NCBI GenBank assembly: GCA_017979445.1
Contig: CM030708.1
Span: 29,669,613-29,733,612, forward strand
Direction: 5' to 3'
DNA length: 64,000 nucleotides
DNA from: Akebia trifoliata
Taxonomy: Eukaryota > Streptophyta > Magnoliopsida > Ranunculales > Lardizabalaceae
Shown here: positions 11,868 to 22,192 of the stretch, one piece after another
Numbering within the stretch: position 1 is the stretch's first letter
Layout: every line of letters begins with the position of its first letter
Notes under the pieces: generated by a model
Told to the model about the DNA's origin: nothing
Databases searched by the model: none
The model's input: only the letters and a program-made list of their open reading frames with translations
Translations under genes and position numbers: made by a program

Positions 11868-12531
11868 ATGGCTTCAACAATGGCCGCAGCCATAGCTCGA
11901 GCCATCGTCTCCAAGCCTTCTCTCTTCCTCCCCAAACGTTTCCTCTCTTGTTCTTCTTCTATAGCTCAAGCCCCTCCTCTCCCTGGCTTCGCTCGGCCCA
12001 GAAGACACCCCTTCCTACTTTCTCATGCAGTCCGAGTCGTCGCACCTGGAACCTTCAGGTTGAACCCGGTCCGGTGCAGGGTTAATCGGTCTGGTGGGGA
12101 CTCGGCCTACTCGCCATTGAACTCGGGCTCGAACTTCAGTGATCGACCACCGACCGAAATGGCGCCCTTGTTCCCTGGTTGCGATTACGAACATTGGCTC
12201 ATCGTCATGGAAAATCCTGGCGGAGAGGGTGCTACTAAGCAGCAGATGATCGATTGTTACGTTCAAACCCTAGCCAAGGTTGTTGGAAGGTAAAACCAGA
12301 AAGATTAGATTTTTTTTTTTTTAATCTTATAATGTTTGAACAGAATCTAGGGTTTGGGGTTAGTACCATGGTTTTTAAACTCGGTATTTGGTCTCCTCTC
12401 GTTCAGCTCGGATACCGAGTTGACTTGGACAATACGTCTCGTCTTGTTCGACATTGAGACAATGGTTTTTAACTATTTAAAAAATCTGAAAAATTCAGGA
12501 AAAATTCAGAAATGATTCATATTAAAAAATG

Positions 12532-12582
<51 letters not shown>

Positions 12583-15500
12583 ATTAAATTTTTTTTCATA
12601 ATATACCTGTCAAAATAAATAAAGTAAATATTTACAAGTCTTTCTTCCATGAACATCTTGGAAATTAACCATGGATCTTGAACCTGAACCACAGAGATTA
12701 AATCACCACCATTAAAATCTAGAAGAAACATATTCTTCATCTGTGATGATATTTATAATAATCAAACAAATGAGTAAAACAAATTCATATAGATCAATCC
12801 AAAATTAATGATTTTAGCAAGTATTTTTTTCTTGTATTTAATGCTTTTTGGCAAATGGGGACCTCCATGAATTGTCCTTCTCTAGTTGCTCTCTATAAAT
12901 TCAATATCTAAATTAAGAGAAACTAACACAAAATTTATTGAAACATGAAAATAAAATAACCAAAACACTTGCACTAATGCACCTACCAAACAAGCTCAAA
13001 TCCAAGATAGATAAAAATCAAAAAAATCACTTGGGATTGTAAATTTAATAAGAAACCTAAAGACTTGATGGTTGATTGTGAAGTACAACTGAACACAATA
13101 ACCTTGACCTTATGACTTCATAATTAAGTCAGATAATGGGTACCGTTCTGCAATTGAATCTAATATATAAAGGAACAATAAATAAAATACTCCAATTCAG
13201 TATGTCAATATTGAGAGTAAATTAAGAAACACAAATCTCCCAATTAATCACTAAAAATCATCAATTTAACCACAAAAGATGAAGAAGATGAAGTTCTCTT
13301 CAAAACCTTGACTTTTTTTTGTTCACTTGGTGGAGAAGATGAAGAAATAATAAAGGAAAATTGTTTTGGGGGGTGAAATAATAGAGGATTGAGGCTTAAC
13401 TTGGTGGAGAAAATGAAATTTTTTCCCAAAATCTTACATTTTTTTGTTCACTTGGTGGAGAAGATGAAAAAATAATGGAGGAAAATTGATTTGGGGGTAA
13501 ATAATTGATGATTGAGGTAAAACTCGGTTGTCTCGGTTAACTCGGACGAGATTTTGAAAATCTCGTCTGATACAACTCGTTTATCTCGCGAGTTAACATA
13601 ATATCTACGATGTCTCGTATATCTCGTTTGTATCGTCCGAGTTTTGCGAAAATATCGTTCGAGACGACTCGCTTATCTCATGATACGCGGTTGTCTCATG
13701 GCACATTGTGAGTTGGTCTTATTAGGCTCCGATACCGAGTTAACTCGGGCGATACGTCTCGGTCTCGGACGAGTTTAAAAACCATGGTTAGTGTAGATAC
13801 TGGTTTTTGCTCTACACTTTTCCTTCCTTTCTTTGCTTGGGCTGACCTGCGAATTAGCCCACTCCGACGATCAAGTTAGAGACTGTGATAATCAAATTAA
13901 TAAATCTTAATCTATTTTCAGAGAGAAGAAGAAAAGAACCTCCCATTTATCCATGGTCCTCTTCCTTTTATAAGCGTCTATTATGATCGTTTTCTGTGCC
14001 ATTCTTTGAGGTGACTCAGGGCAATTTGCTTCCCCTCTGGCATGTCAGTTGCAGGGGTAGTTGCAACTGCTCTGTCAACCCTGGAGTAATCAGAACTGAT
14101 CTGACATGGTATGGGTTGTCAGAGCTGTTAATCGATGGCACATCTGTCAGATCCGTCTTACCGACCTACTCTAACCTTTGATGTCTATGGAACATCTTAC
14201 CCGAGCTACGTGATGGGTTGGTGGTGTACGCTCGAGCTGAGCATCCGTGCGCCCAAGAAGTTTTGTCAACAGTGCCCAACAAGCAATCTATTCGAGCTTC
14301 AAGACCATGCTTCCGAGAATCATTCGAGCCACGTGTCCATGTTCGAGAATTTCCCCCCACAGTTAGTACCATGGTTTTTAAACTCAGTATTTGGTATTGT
14401 CTTGTTCACCTCTGATACCGAGTTGACTCGGACGATATGTCTCGTCTCGTTCGAGTCATCTCGTTTGACATTGAGACAATGGTTTTTAACCATTTAAAAA
14501 ATCTGAAAAATCCAGGAAAAATTCAGAATTGATTCCTATTAAAAAATGAACCCCCCAAAAAATATAAAATTAAAAAAAATTCATAATATACCTATCAAAA
14601 TAAATTAATTAAATATTTATATTGTTACTTTATTTCATTTTCATTGCACAAGTGCACCAAACTTATTTTTCAAACACAATATTTAAATAGCACCAAACTT
14701 ACCATCAAAAATATCAATTAAAACACTAATTTTAATTCAATAAAATGTAAATACATGATAACGAATAGGTTCATACATGCAAAAATAATTTAAATACATT
14801 AATAACACTCAGTTTGAGTTTAGAGTAATTCCAATTTAAGGCAAACATTAACTAAGAAAGACTTGTAAAGATAGAAATCATGAAAGTGAAGCGCCACAAT
14901 GAGATGAGTTGAAATTTGCACCGATATCCGATAGAACATGTAACCCACTCACCTACAAAAAATATTTTGAATAAAAAATTAAATCGAAAAATGATTAATT
15001 AGATATATTTGATAACAAATTAAAATCACATACACATTACATGGAAGAAGTAAAATCTTACTTGATTTGAATGAAGATGAAGTAAATCCACCTTTCACTT
15101 CGATTTCTTCTTGAATCGGATGAAGAAGATAAATTTTTTTTCCAAACCCTTGACTTTTTTTCTTCACTTGGTGTAGAAGATGAAAAAATAGAGGAAAATT
15201 GATTTGGGGGGTGAAATAATGGAGGATTGAGGCTTAACTTGATGGAGAAAATGAAGTTTTCTCTCAAAATCTTACCTTCTTTTGTTTACTTGGTGGAGAA
15301 GATGAATAAATAATTAAGGAAAATCGATTTGGGGGTGAAATAATTGAGGATTGAGGTAAAAATCGGTTATCTCGGACGAGATTTTCAAAATCTCGTTCGA
15401 TACAATTCATTTTTCTCGTGAGTTAACATAATATCTGTGTTGTCTCGTATATCTCGCTCGTATCGCTCGAGTTTTGCAAAATATCGTCCGAGACGACTCG

Positions 15501-18500
15501 TTTATCTCACGATACATGGTCGTCTCATGACCATGGTTTTTAAACTCGTCCGAGACCGAGACGTATCGCTCGAGTTAACTCGGTATCAGATCTGAATGAG
15601 ACCAACTCACAAAGTCATTTTTTTGATCGAGTTTTACATCTCACGTACAATTTTTCGAGTTATCTCACGAGACTTCTCAAACGTATCGAAAAACTCGTCC
15701 GAGACGACTCGGTATCGAAGTTGAACGATACGAGACGTGATACCGAGTTTAAAAATCATGCTCATGACACATTCCGAGTTAACTCGGTATCGCAGCCTAA
15801 CGAGACCAACTCACAATGTGTCATGAGACGACCGCGTATCGTGAGATAAGTGAGTCGTCTCGGACGATATTTTGCAAAACTCGAGCGATACGAATGAGAT
15901 AATGCAGATATTATATTAACTCGTGAGACAAACGAGTTGAATCGGACAAGATTTTCAAAATCTCGTTCGAGTTAACCGAGTTTTACCTCAATCCTCAATT
16001 ATTTCACCCCCAAATCGATTTTCCTCGATTATTTCTTCATCTTCTCCACCAAGTGAACAAAAAAAGGTAAGATTTTGGGAGAAAACTTCATTTTCTCCAA
16101 CAAGTTAAACCTCAATCCTCCATTATTTCACCCCTCAAATCAATTTTCCTCTATTTTTTCTTCATCTTCTTCACCAAGTGAAGAAAAAAAGTCAAGGGTT
16201 TGGAAAAAAAATTTATCTTCTTCATCCGATTCAAGAAGAAATCGAAGTGAAAGGTGGATTTACTTCATCTTCCTCCAAATCAAGTAAGATTTTGCTTCTT
16301 CCATGTAATGTGTATGTGATTTTAATTTGTTATCAAATATATCTAATTAATCATTTTTCGATTTAATTTTTTATTCAAAATATTTTTTTGTAGGTGAGTG
16401 GGTTACATGTTCTATCGGATATCGGTGCAAATTTCAACTCATCTCATTGTGGCGCTTCACTTTCATGATTTCTATCTTTACAAGTCTTTCTTAGTTAATG
16501 TTTGCCTTAAATTGGAATTACTCTAAACTCAAACTGAGTGTTATTAATGTATTTAAATTATTTTTGCATGTATGAACCTATTCGTTATCATGTATTTACA
16601 TTTTATTGAATTCAAATTAGTGTTTTAATTAAAATTTTTGATGGTAAGTTTGGTGCTATTTAAATATTGTATTTGAAAAATAAGTTTGGTGCACTTGTGC
16701 AATGAAAATGAAATAATGTAACAATATAAATATTTAATTAATTTATTTTGATAGTTATATTATGAATTTTTTTTTAATTTTATATTTTTTTGGGGGGGTT
16801 CATTTGTTAATAGGAATCAATTCAGAATTTTTCCTGAATTTTTCAAAATTTTTAAATGGTTAAAAACCATTGTCTCAATGTCGAACGAGACGAGACGTAT
16901 CGTCCGAGTCAACTCGGTATCAGAGGTGAACGAGACAATACCAAATACCGAGTTTAAAAACCATGTTAGTACCTGTTGGGGCTAGATCCCAAACCACACA
17001 CGGAAACCCGATTGTTGAAACTAATCCCTTCTAACACCCAAGCAATCAATTTCAACAACCAAAGTAAATACAAGTAAAATAAAGAGAGTAGAGAAAAGAA
17101 CACAACCACAACACAAGATATACGTGCTTCAACCATAATGGGGCCACATCTATGGGTAAGCCGACAAGTAGAAATCCAGTACTCAATGACGAAATTACAA
17201 GAATGGAAGTTTATACTTACCTCCAACTCTCTGGTAAAACCCACCAAATCTCTACACCCAACTCTAATAAGAACCCAAATAAAGAAATTGATCTCACTCC
17301 CGTTGTTACAAGCCCCATGACTACCATTTGTAGATCACCCTTAAGAACCTTGAACATTTAGGTTTTACAAGAGAAGAAAAAATACATACATAGAGACTCA
17401 ATGTTTTCTCACACTCTCTAACAAAGAGAAAACCCCCTTTTAGAGAAACCCCTTTTATGGACAACAACTAGTAGCTAGGAACCCATTTTATTTCTCATAA
17501 ACTAATGAAATGATATTACCTAAGATACCCTTGGACAAAATCCATTAACTTTAAGAAACAAAAGAATGGTGATTTTATATCACCAAAACCCAACAATACC
17601 TCTAGGGGTTTTCTATATATGTTCTTTGTTGGATTTATGGATGTTTGGGGTTTTTTGGGAACTAAAAAAAACCTGGAATTTTTTGGGGGATTATATGGTG
17701 GAGAACTCATCTTTTTGTTTTAGTGCACCAACTTACTATGTAAGTTAACATGATTTTGGAGTATGGGTGTTGGGTATAACTTCATAATGGTCCATACTAG
17801 AAGGAATAATTTTCTACAAAAAAAAAAACTCTTTTTTGGATATTAATGTCTTAGAGACATTTTAATAAACAGTTCATGTACAATAATGTATATGATCTTG
17901 CATTAACCTAATGAAATTCATTAAACTACTCTCAAACTTCCAATGATAGTTGAAATAGTTTGTAGAAAGTGAACTTTATTTTTTTTCTAAGTAAAGTGAA
18001 ACTTACTATCAAAATCTCGTACGAGCATCGTGTAAAATTTCTCTTAAAACCTTTTAAGATGTAAGGAAGAAAAAGAGAATGGTGATTTAAGAAGAAGTTA
18101 CTCTCAAATTCTAGTACAAGCCTCTTATGGAATCTTCGTTGAAAGTAGAACACTGAATGAGATACAATTACTTTGATGAAGAATACTTGGTGGGCGTGCA
18201 AAGTAACTCAAATAAATTCTTTTTATTTGGATTGATGTAGGAAGAATTTATAGATTTTTGAGGTGGTGTAGATGGTAAGTTGGTGCACTGAGACAAACAA
18301 GTGAGTGCCACTAGAATGACCTTGATAGAAATGATGTTTTTGGTTTTATTCCCAAAGCTCATCATCTTCAACCTTCCTAAAAACGTTATCTTGTTCTTAA
18401 AAGTTGAAGGTTAAAGAAGATAAAATTTTAAGGTTAAAGGGTGAAAAATGTTATCTTATTCAGTGATTAATCAATAAATTGCAGATTTAATTGTCTGGTG

Positions 18501-20101
18501 AATTTTTGGAAAAAATTTGGAGTATTTTGTGACTGGTCCAAAAGGCTTTTTTACTCAAGCTATCCAGCTTAAGACCTAATGCATCATTCAAGAAACCCAC
18601 ACTGATGTGTGTTTGATTGAACTTTAGGGTTTATGTTTTTTGTAATTTGTATGTCAATCTTGTTTTGATTTTAACTAGTTTATATTATTTGATATATATT
18701 TTCTTCTTTTCTTTTTCTCTTTTTTTTTTTTTAAATGAATAAAAATAAAATCTTTTTATGATACATCAGTGAAGAGGAAGCGAAGAAGAAGATTTACAAT
18801 GTTTCTTGCGAAAGGTATTTTGGTTTTGGATGTGAGATTGATGAAGAGACCTCAAATAAGCTTGAAGGTTTGTGTGGTTCACAATTCGCTTTCAATTATT
18901 GACTATCTGATGGGACTGCAGTTGTGCTGAGTTGCATGCTTCTTTCTCTACAGGTCTGCCTGGTGTTCTGTTTGTCCTTCCAGATTCTTACGTCGATGCA
19001 GAGAACAAGGACTACGGTGGTAAGCTTTTAAATACATGAGAAGAAAGATTATTTATTGTTCCTTACTGCAAACCTACTTTAATTTTATCTTTGTTCTTAT
19101 GTTGCAGTATTACTTTACCAGGTTTATCTGTTCATAAAATCATTCAAAGTATAGGTTAATTACTTGGGCCCCTTATACTTAATGGAGTTGTAGGTTAATA
19201 GTGATGGCGCGTACAACTTTTACAACTCTCGGATGCAAAACACTTATATATAAGTATGAAACTTCCACACTTATTCATGAATTTCATGCCTCTAGACTCT
19301 ATTAGAGCTCTGTCTTCTCAGTCCATCTTGGCAAAGCCGAAGAGCCTTAAAGGCAATGTCTAGCTTTGAATGCTAATGGACTCATATCAAACTTCTCTCT
19401 CAACTGTTCTAGGCTTCTCATATTAATGAAGTTGTGGATCAGTAAAAGATGAGACATGAAATTTTTATAGCCCTTTAGTTCATGGATTTGAATCACACAC
19501 ATTGGTCTTCTGAATCAGTTTAGATTGATCATAATAATATTGTGACGTTTCTAAACATGAAACTGTCTTAATGCTGTAATCACCAAAATGCTTCCTACTC
19601 TGCATATGCTGAGTAAATTCGAGTAATTACAATGGTGCAATGTTCTTGAGTGCATCTGCTTTGTGCAGCTAAGAGTTCAGATCTTGAATTCTATTTCAGA
19701 GAAGTCATGGCCTATCATGGAACTTCTTGAATTGGCATTGTATAACACGAATCCCCGATTGTAGACTGCTTTTATAAAGGAGAAATGTTCAAATTTCAAG
19801 TTTACAGTACAAAAGTTATTGCCCTCAACGTTCCATTAGTTGAAAGGGAAAGAAAAATATTATTTGACTCTTTGTTCGCTATGTATGGCTATGCATTTTT
19901 TTTTAGACTCCCTTGTCATTCTGAGGTTTTTTTTCTTTTTTACTTCTTGATTTTACAGCTGAACTGTTTGTGAATGGAGAGATAGTTCAGAGATCGCCGG
20001 AGAGACAGAGGAGGGTGGAGCCTGTGCCCCAGAGAGCCCAAGACAGACCAAGATACAATGACAGAACTCGATATGTGAGACGGAGAGAAAACCAGCGGTG
20101 A
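11868..20101 (+). CDS. MORF9: MORF9, multiple organellar RNA editing factor, chloroplast
   Basis: Four exons (11868-12289, 18770-18867, 18954-19019, 19959-20101) join at GT/AG sites into 729 nt, 242 residues. Residues 1 to about 70 form a Ser/Ala/Arg-rich, acid-poor leader typical of a chloroplast transit peptide. The conserved MORF box covers about residues 98-200, with the recognisable stretches EMAPLFPGCDYEHWLIVM-like, GEGATKQQMIDCYVQTLAKV, SEEEAKKKIYNVSCERYFGF and LEGLPGVLFVLPDSYVD. The tail RSPERQRR...RPRYNDRTRYVRRREN fits MORF9 better than MORF2. In the family, MORF proteins bind PPR proteins and each other in C-to-U editing of plastid transcripts. The start lies in a good context (AACCATGGC), preceded by a CT-rich leader. 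Intron 1 is 6480 bp and full of transposons. MORF2 is the main alternative. Confidence 0.93.
12359..12367. repeat. 9-bp target-site copy 1 (GTTAGTACC)
   Basis: GTTAGTACC directly precedes ATGGTTTTTAAACTCGG, the left end of element M1. The same 9 bp recurs before element M2 (14362-14370) and after it (16965-16973). Nine bp is the target duplication length known for Mutator-like elements. Confidence 0.8.
12368..13786. mobile_element. Mutator-like foldback element M1 in MORF9 intron 1
   Basis: This 1.4-kb non-autonomous element has ends ATGGTTTTTAAACTCGG and the inverted CGAGTTTAAAAACCAT. Its subterminal regions are rich in CTCGG/CCGAG/TATCG modules, for example GATACCGAGTTGACTCGGAC on the left and GATACCGAGTTAACTCGGGC on the right. 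It contains a (TA)n tract at 12536-12580 and no transposase-like frame. Copies of GTTAGTACC flank it, the right copy being interrupted by a solo LTR. It lies in intron 1 of MORF9. Confidence 0.75.
12536..12580. repeat. (TA)n microsatellite
   Basis: There are about 20 TA units, ending in a TATATGTATA variant, within element M1. The minus-strand reading frame of alternating Ile and Tyr across it is an artefact. Confidence 0.9.
13787..14366. mobile_element. Solo LTR with 5-bp target duplication GTTAG
   Basis: The LTR covers 13792-14361 (570 bp), starts TGTAGATACTGG and ends CCCCCCACA, so it has TG...CA ends. GTTAG occurs immediately before (13787-13791) and after (14362-14366). It inserted inside the middle GTTAGTACC copy, which is rebuilt as GTTAG plus TACC when the LTR is removed. 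Internal motifs such as CTCCGACGATCAAGTTAGAG and a 'CCTTTTATAAG' segment resemble gypsy-type LTRs. No internal gag-pol is present, so a recombined solo LTR is the simplest reading. Confidence 0.75.
14371..16964. mobile_element. Mutator-like giant foldback M2 in MORF9 intron 1
   Basis: A 2.6-kb element is flanked by perfect 9-bp copies of GTTAGTACC (14362-14370 and 16965-16973). Its left arm (14371-15531) and right arm (15820-16964) are inverted copies of about 1.15 kb, nearly identical by eye. For example, 'GAAGTAAAATCTTAC' with 'TCCACCTTTCACTTCGATTT' on the left reappears inverted on the right as 'AAATCGAAGTGAAAGGTGGA'. Between the arms are a spacer of about 51 bp and the small element M3. 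Its arms resemble M1. Ser/Lys-rich frames of about 60-70 codons occur as mirror images in both arms and are not supported genes. Confidence 0.85.
15532..15759. mobile_element. Small Mutator-like element M3 inside M2
   Basis: Ends CATGGTTTTTAAACTCGTCC and ACCGAGTTTAAAAATCAT mark a 228-bp element of the same terminal family. It sits in the centre of M2. Flanks TCTCATGAC (15523-15531) and GCTCATGAC (15760-15768) agree at 8 of 9 positions, consistent with a 9-bp target duplication. It is the youngest layer of the nest. Confidence 0.7.
16974..17800. mobile_element. Possible LTR fragment (copia-like)
   Basis: The segment begins TGTTGGGGCTAGATCCC and contains 'CACAAGATATACGTGCTTCAACC' (17112-17134) followed by 'CATCTATGGGTAAGCC', a pattern familiar from angiosperm copia LTRs. 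No matching right end or 5-bp duplication was found, so a truncated LTR is likely. The call rests on resemblance only. Confidence 0.35.
18230..18545. repeat. Dispersed repeat shared with PSAT1 intron 1
   Basis: The motifs 'AATGATGTTTTTGGTTTTAT', 'CTTCAACCTTCCTAAAAACG', 'GTTAAAGGGTGAAAAATGTT' and 'GGAGTATTTTGTGACTGG' appear in the same order at about 22970-23175 in PSAT1 intron 1. The function is unknown. It is probably a relic transposon end and is noncoding. Confidence 0.55.
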
Positions 20102-21193
20102 ACATTGCACGAAGAAGACTTGGCTGTATAATTTGTCGATGCAAAAGAATTTTCAGTTTTTTTCTTCTTAAGTTGAATGTACGGCGTGAGACGGTGTTCA
20201 TGTTAAGCCTTGCCTTGGAAAAACATGGCCATGTGTAAGTAGACTATGTGGGTTTGAACTTTGAACCATATTGCTGTGCCCTGAACTTTGCTAAACATTT
20301 GTGTGATAAAAAGCAAATTCTTCTACTTCTGTGGTGTCAATGCATCATCGGCCAGGCTTTTTGCACCCACCATTTGTGCTCACTGTACCCACCTAAGGTA
20401 CATTTTGGAGTGGGATGTATAGAAGAAAGTGGGTGCAAATAGAACGGCCCTTTAACTAAAGCCAGCCTGATTTTCATGAACTGCAAAGATAAGTTGGTTA
20501 AAGTCACTTTAGTGTTGGCTGCAAAGATAAGTTGGTTAGATTTTTCGAGAAATTTTTGACGGTTGGATATGATGTTCATCTTGGATTGAATAAAAAAATA
20601 TTAAAATATTTTTGGATCATCATTTTAGAAGATATGGTTGGAGTTCAAACACCTTGAACATCCAAAATGATGATCTATAATGTTCACATCCTTCATTATG
20701 GAATATCAAAACAGAATTTTCCCTTGGAATTGTTCTTACGCCTTTTCTTTGATTATCTTTCTGGGAAATCTGTACATCTCTCTTGAATTTTTTTGCAGCT
20801 TCATGCCCAAAGGCAATCCATATTTGATGTGGGAATTATTTATGTTGATTCTCGAAAAATTACGAATTCCTTGAACATTTACAATATGGAATAAAAAAAT
20901 TTAGAATAAGATTACCTCTTCTAACCCCTACGATTGGAACATAAACTTTTATGAAAATGTTATATCAAATCATGCACCAGGTTCAAATTTGATTACAAAA
21001 ACAATTGAAACTCCCTCAAATGGATATGTAAAATAAAATTAGATGGTAATCAACCTTAGATTAATAATCTTCAAAAAATAATGTACTGTTTTTCCATTTG
21101 ATTTCACAATTTTAAAATTTGTGTCATTCGAATGTGACAAAATTAATTTGATTCATCATTCAGATAGACTCATCCGAGATTTAAAAAAGGATA

Positions 21194-21313
21194 ATGTTGA
21201 AGTAACATTGTAAGGGACATCGTGAGGGACATTTCTGATGTGGATGTGTGTCATAACCATAAACACTTTTCATTGAGATCTCAATGTCATCCACAATGTT
21301 ACTCTAGCACAAC
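21194..21313. mobile_element. Possible family B relative (MITE)
   Basis: GTTGAAGTAACATTGTAAGG on the left and 'CCACAATGTTACTCTAGCAC' on the right are partly complementary. The layout (a GTTGAAGT...AC start, a central 'CATAACCATAAACAC' segment and an ACTCTAGCA end) mirrors family B copies. The sequence is diverged, so this call is tentative. Confidence 0.4.
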
Positions 21314-21394
21314 TCTTTAAAAAATCTCAAATAATAATAAAATTAGTCTGAGGCAACTATATATATATATATATTTATAAAACCTTAAACCCAT

Positions 21395-21915
21395 AATAAT
21401 ATAATATTGTTCATTTTGAATAAAAGTGTGCACTGCTTTAAAACATGTTATACCATATAAGGTATAATTTGTCTTTATAGCCCTTGTGGACTAAAATTCC
21501 ACACAACTCTTTGCTATTCCACCTTATAATGTGACGGTTCTACTTCAACACCTTAGTTTTCATAGCCCGTTGCACGTCTAGCTAGTGGCACACCAGAAAA
21601 GTTGTAACAACCTCCTCACTAAATAAGAAGAACCATCTTCGGCTGTAATACTATTTGTGATGCCCTAGGGCCACAATAGTATGATATTATTCGTTTTAGA
21701 CCAAAACTTGCATATAACTTTAAAATGCCTTATACTATATAAGATTTAGTTTTTCCTTATAATCCAAGCTCCAAACATTCTCTTGTTTGATGTGGGAATA
21801 AGTTTCACACTCCTCCCTGTCATTTTACCTTGTAACGTGACGATTCTACTTCAACACCTTGATCTTCGCAGTCCTTTTCACGACTAGCCAGTGGCACACT
21901 GGCGAGATTGTGATA
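21395..21915. repeat. Pair of direct repeats about 280 bp apart (LTR-like debris)
   Basis: Motifs in the first copy, 'AATATTGTTCATTTTGAATA', 'TTTAAAACATGTTATACCAT', 'GACGGTTCTACTTCAACACC' and 'TAGTGGCACACC', recur in the second as 'GATATTATTCGTTTTAGACC', 'GCCTTATACTATATAAG', 'GACGATTCTACTTCAACACC' and 'CCAGTGGCACACTGG'. This resembles the tandem fragments left by plant LTR elements. There is no coding frame. Confidence 0.6.
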
Positions 21916-22019
21916 TTTATAGTAAAATAAATATTTTTTTTTTATGATTTATACATATTATGTAAATAGAAATTTGATCCATCTATATTTTATTGAAAGT
22001 TATAAACCAAGTTAATTAA

Positions 22020-22080
22020 TCTAAGAAGAGATGACTCGGGCGAATCAACTCGGAGACTGAATACCGAGTTTTAAAACCAG
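22020..22080. mobile_element. Relic terminal repeat of the M1/M2/M3 family next to PSAT1
   Basis: The segment GATGACTCGGGCGAATCAAC, then 'ATACCGAGTTTTAAAACCAG', matches the inverted terminal sequence of M1-M3 (CCGAGTTTAAAAACCAT preceded by ACTCGGGCGATACG). Only one end remains. It lies about 115-170 bp upstream of the PSAT1 start codon, in the promoter or 5' UTR. Confidence 0.6.
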
Positions 22081-22192
22081 GAATCCAACGCTCAAGTCTC
22101 AACTAATCAATCCGCAGTTCGAACTCAAAGCTGGAACAATAGAAATATAGAATAGAACACGACCATTCATCTCTCTTTCTTTTTGAGCGAGA

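Larger units (their letters stand above)
20102..22019. other. MORF9-PSAT1 spacer with small repeats
   Basis: No gene was seen. The MORF9 3' UTR probably runs to an AATAAA near 20587. A small inverted repeat, TTTGCACCCAC (near 20359) with GTGGGTGCAAA (near 20431), may fold in that transcript. A short direct repeat, CTGCAAAGATAAGTTGGTTA, occurs near 20480 and 20519. The rest holds the repeats listed separately at 21194-21313 and 21395-21915. Confidence 0.5.

Noticed and set aside
12015..12266. Minus-strand 83-codon frame opposite MORF9 exon 1
   Set aside because: It is a shadow of a GC-richer coding exon. The plus strand has clear MORF homology.
15058..16366. Ser/Lys-rich frames of 60-70 codons in both arms of M2
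   Set aside because: They appear as mirror images because of the inverted repeat and lack homology or a full-length transposase. They are by-products of the foldback structure.
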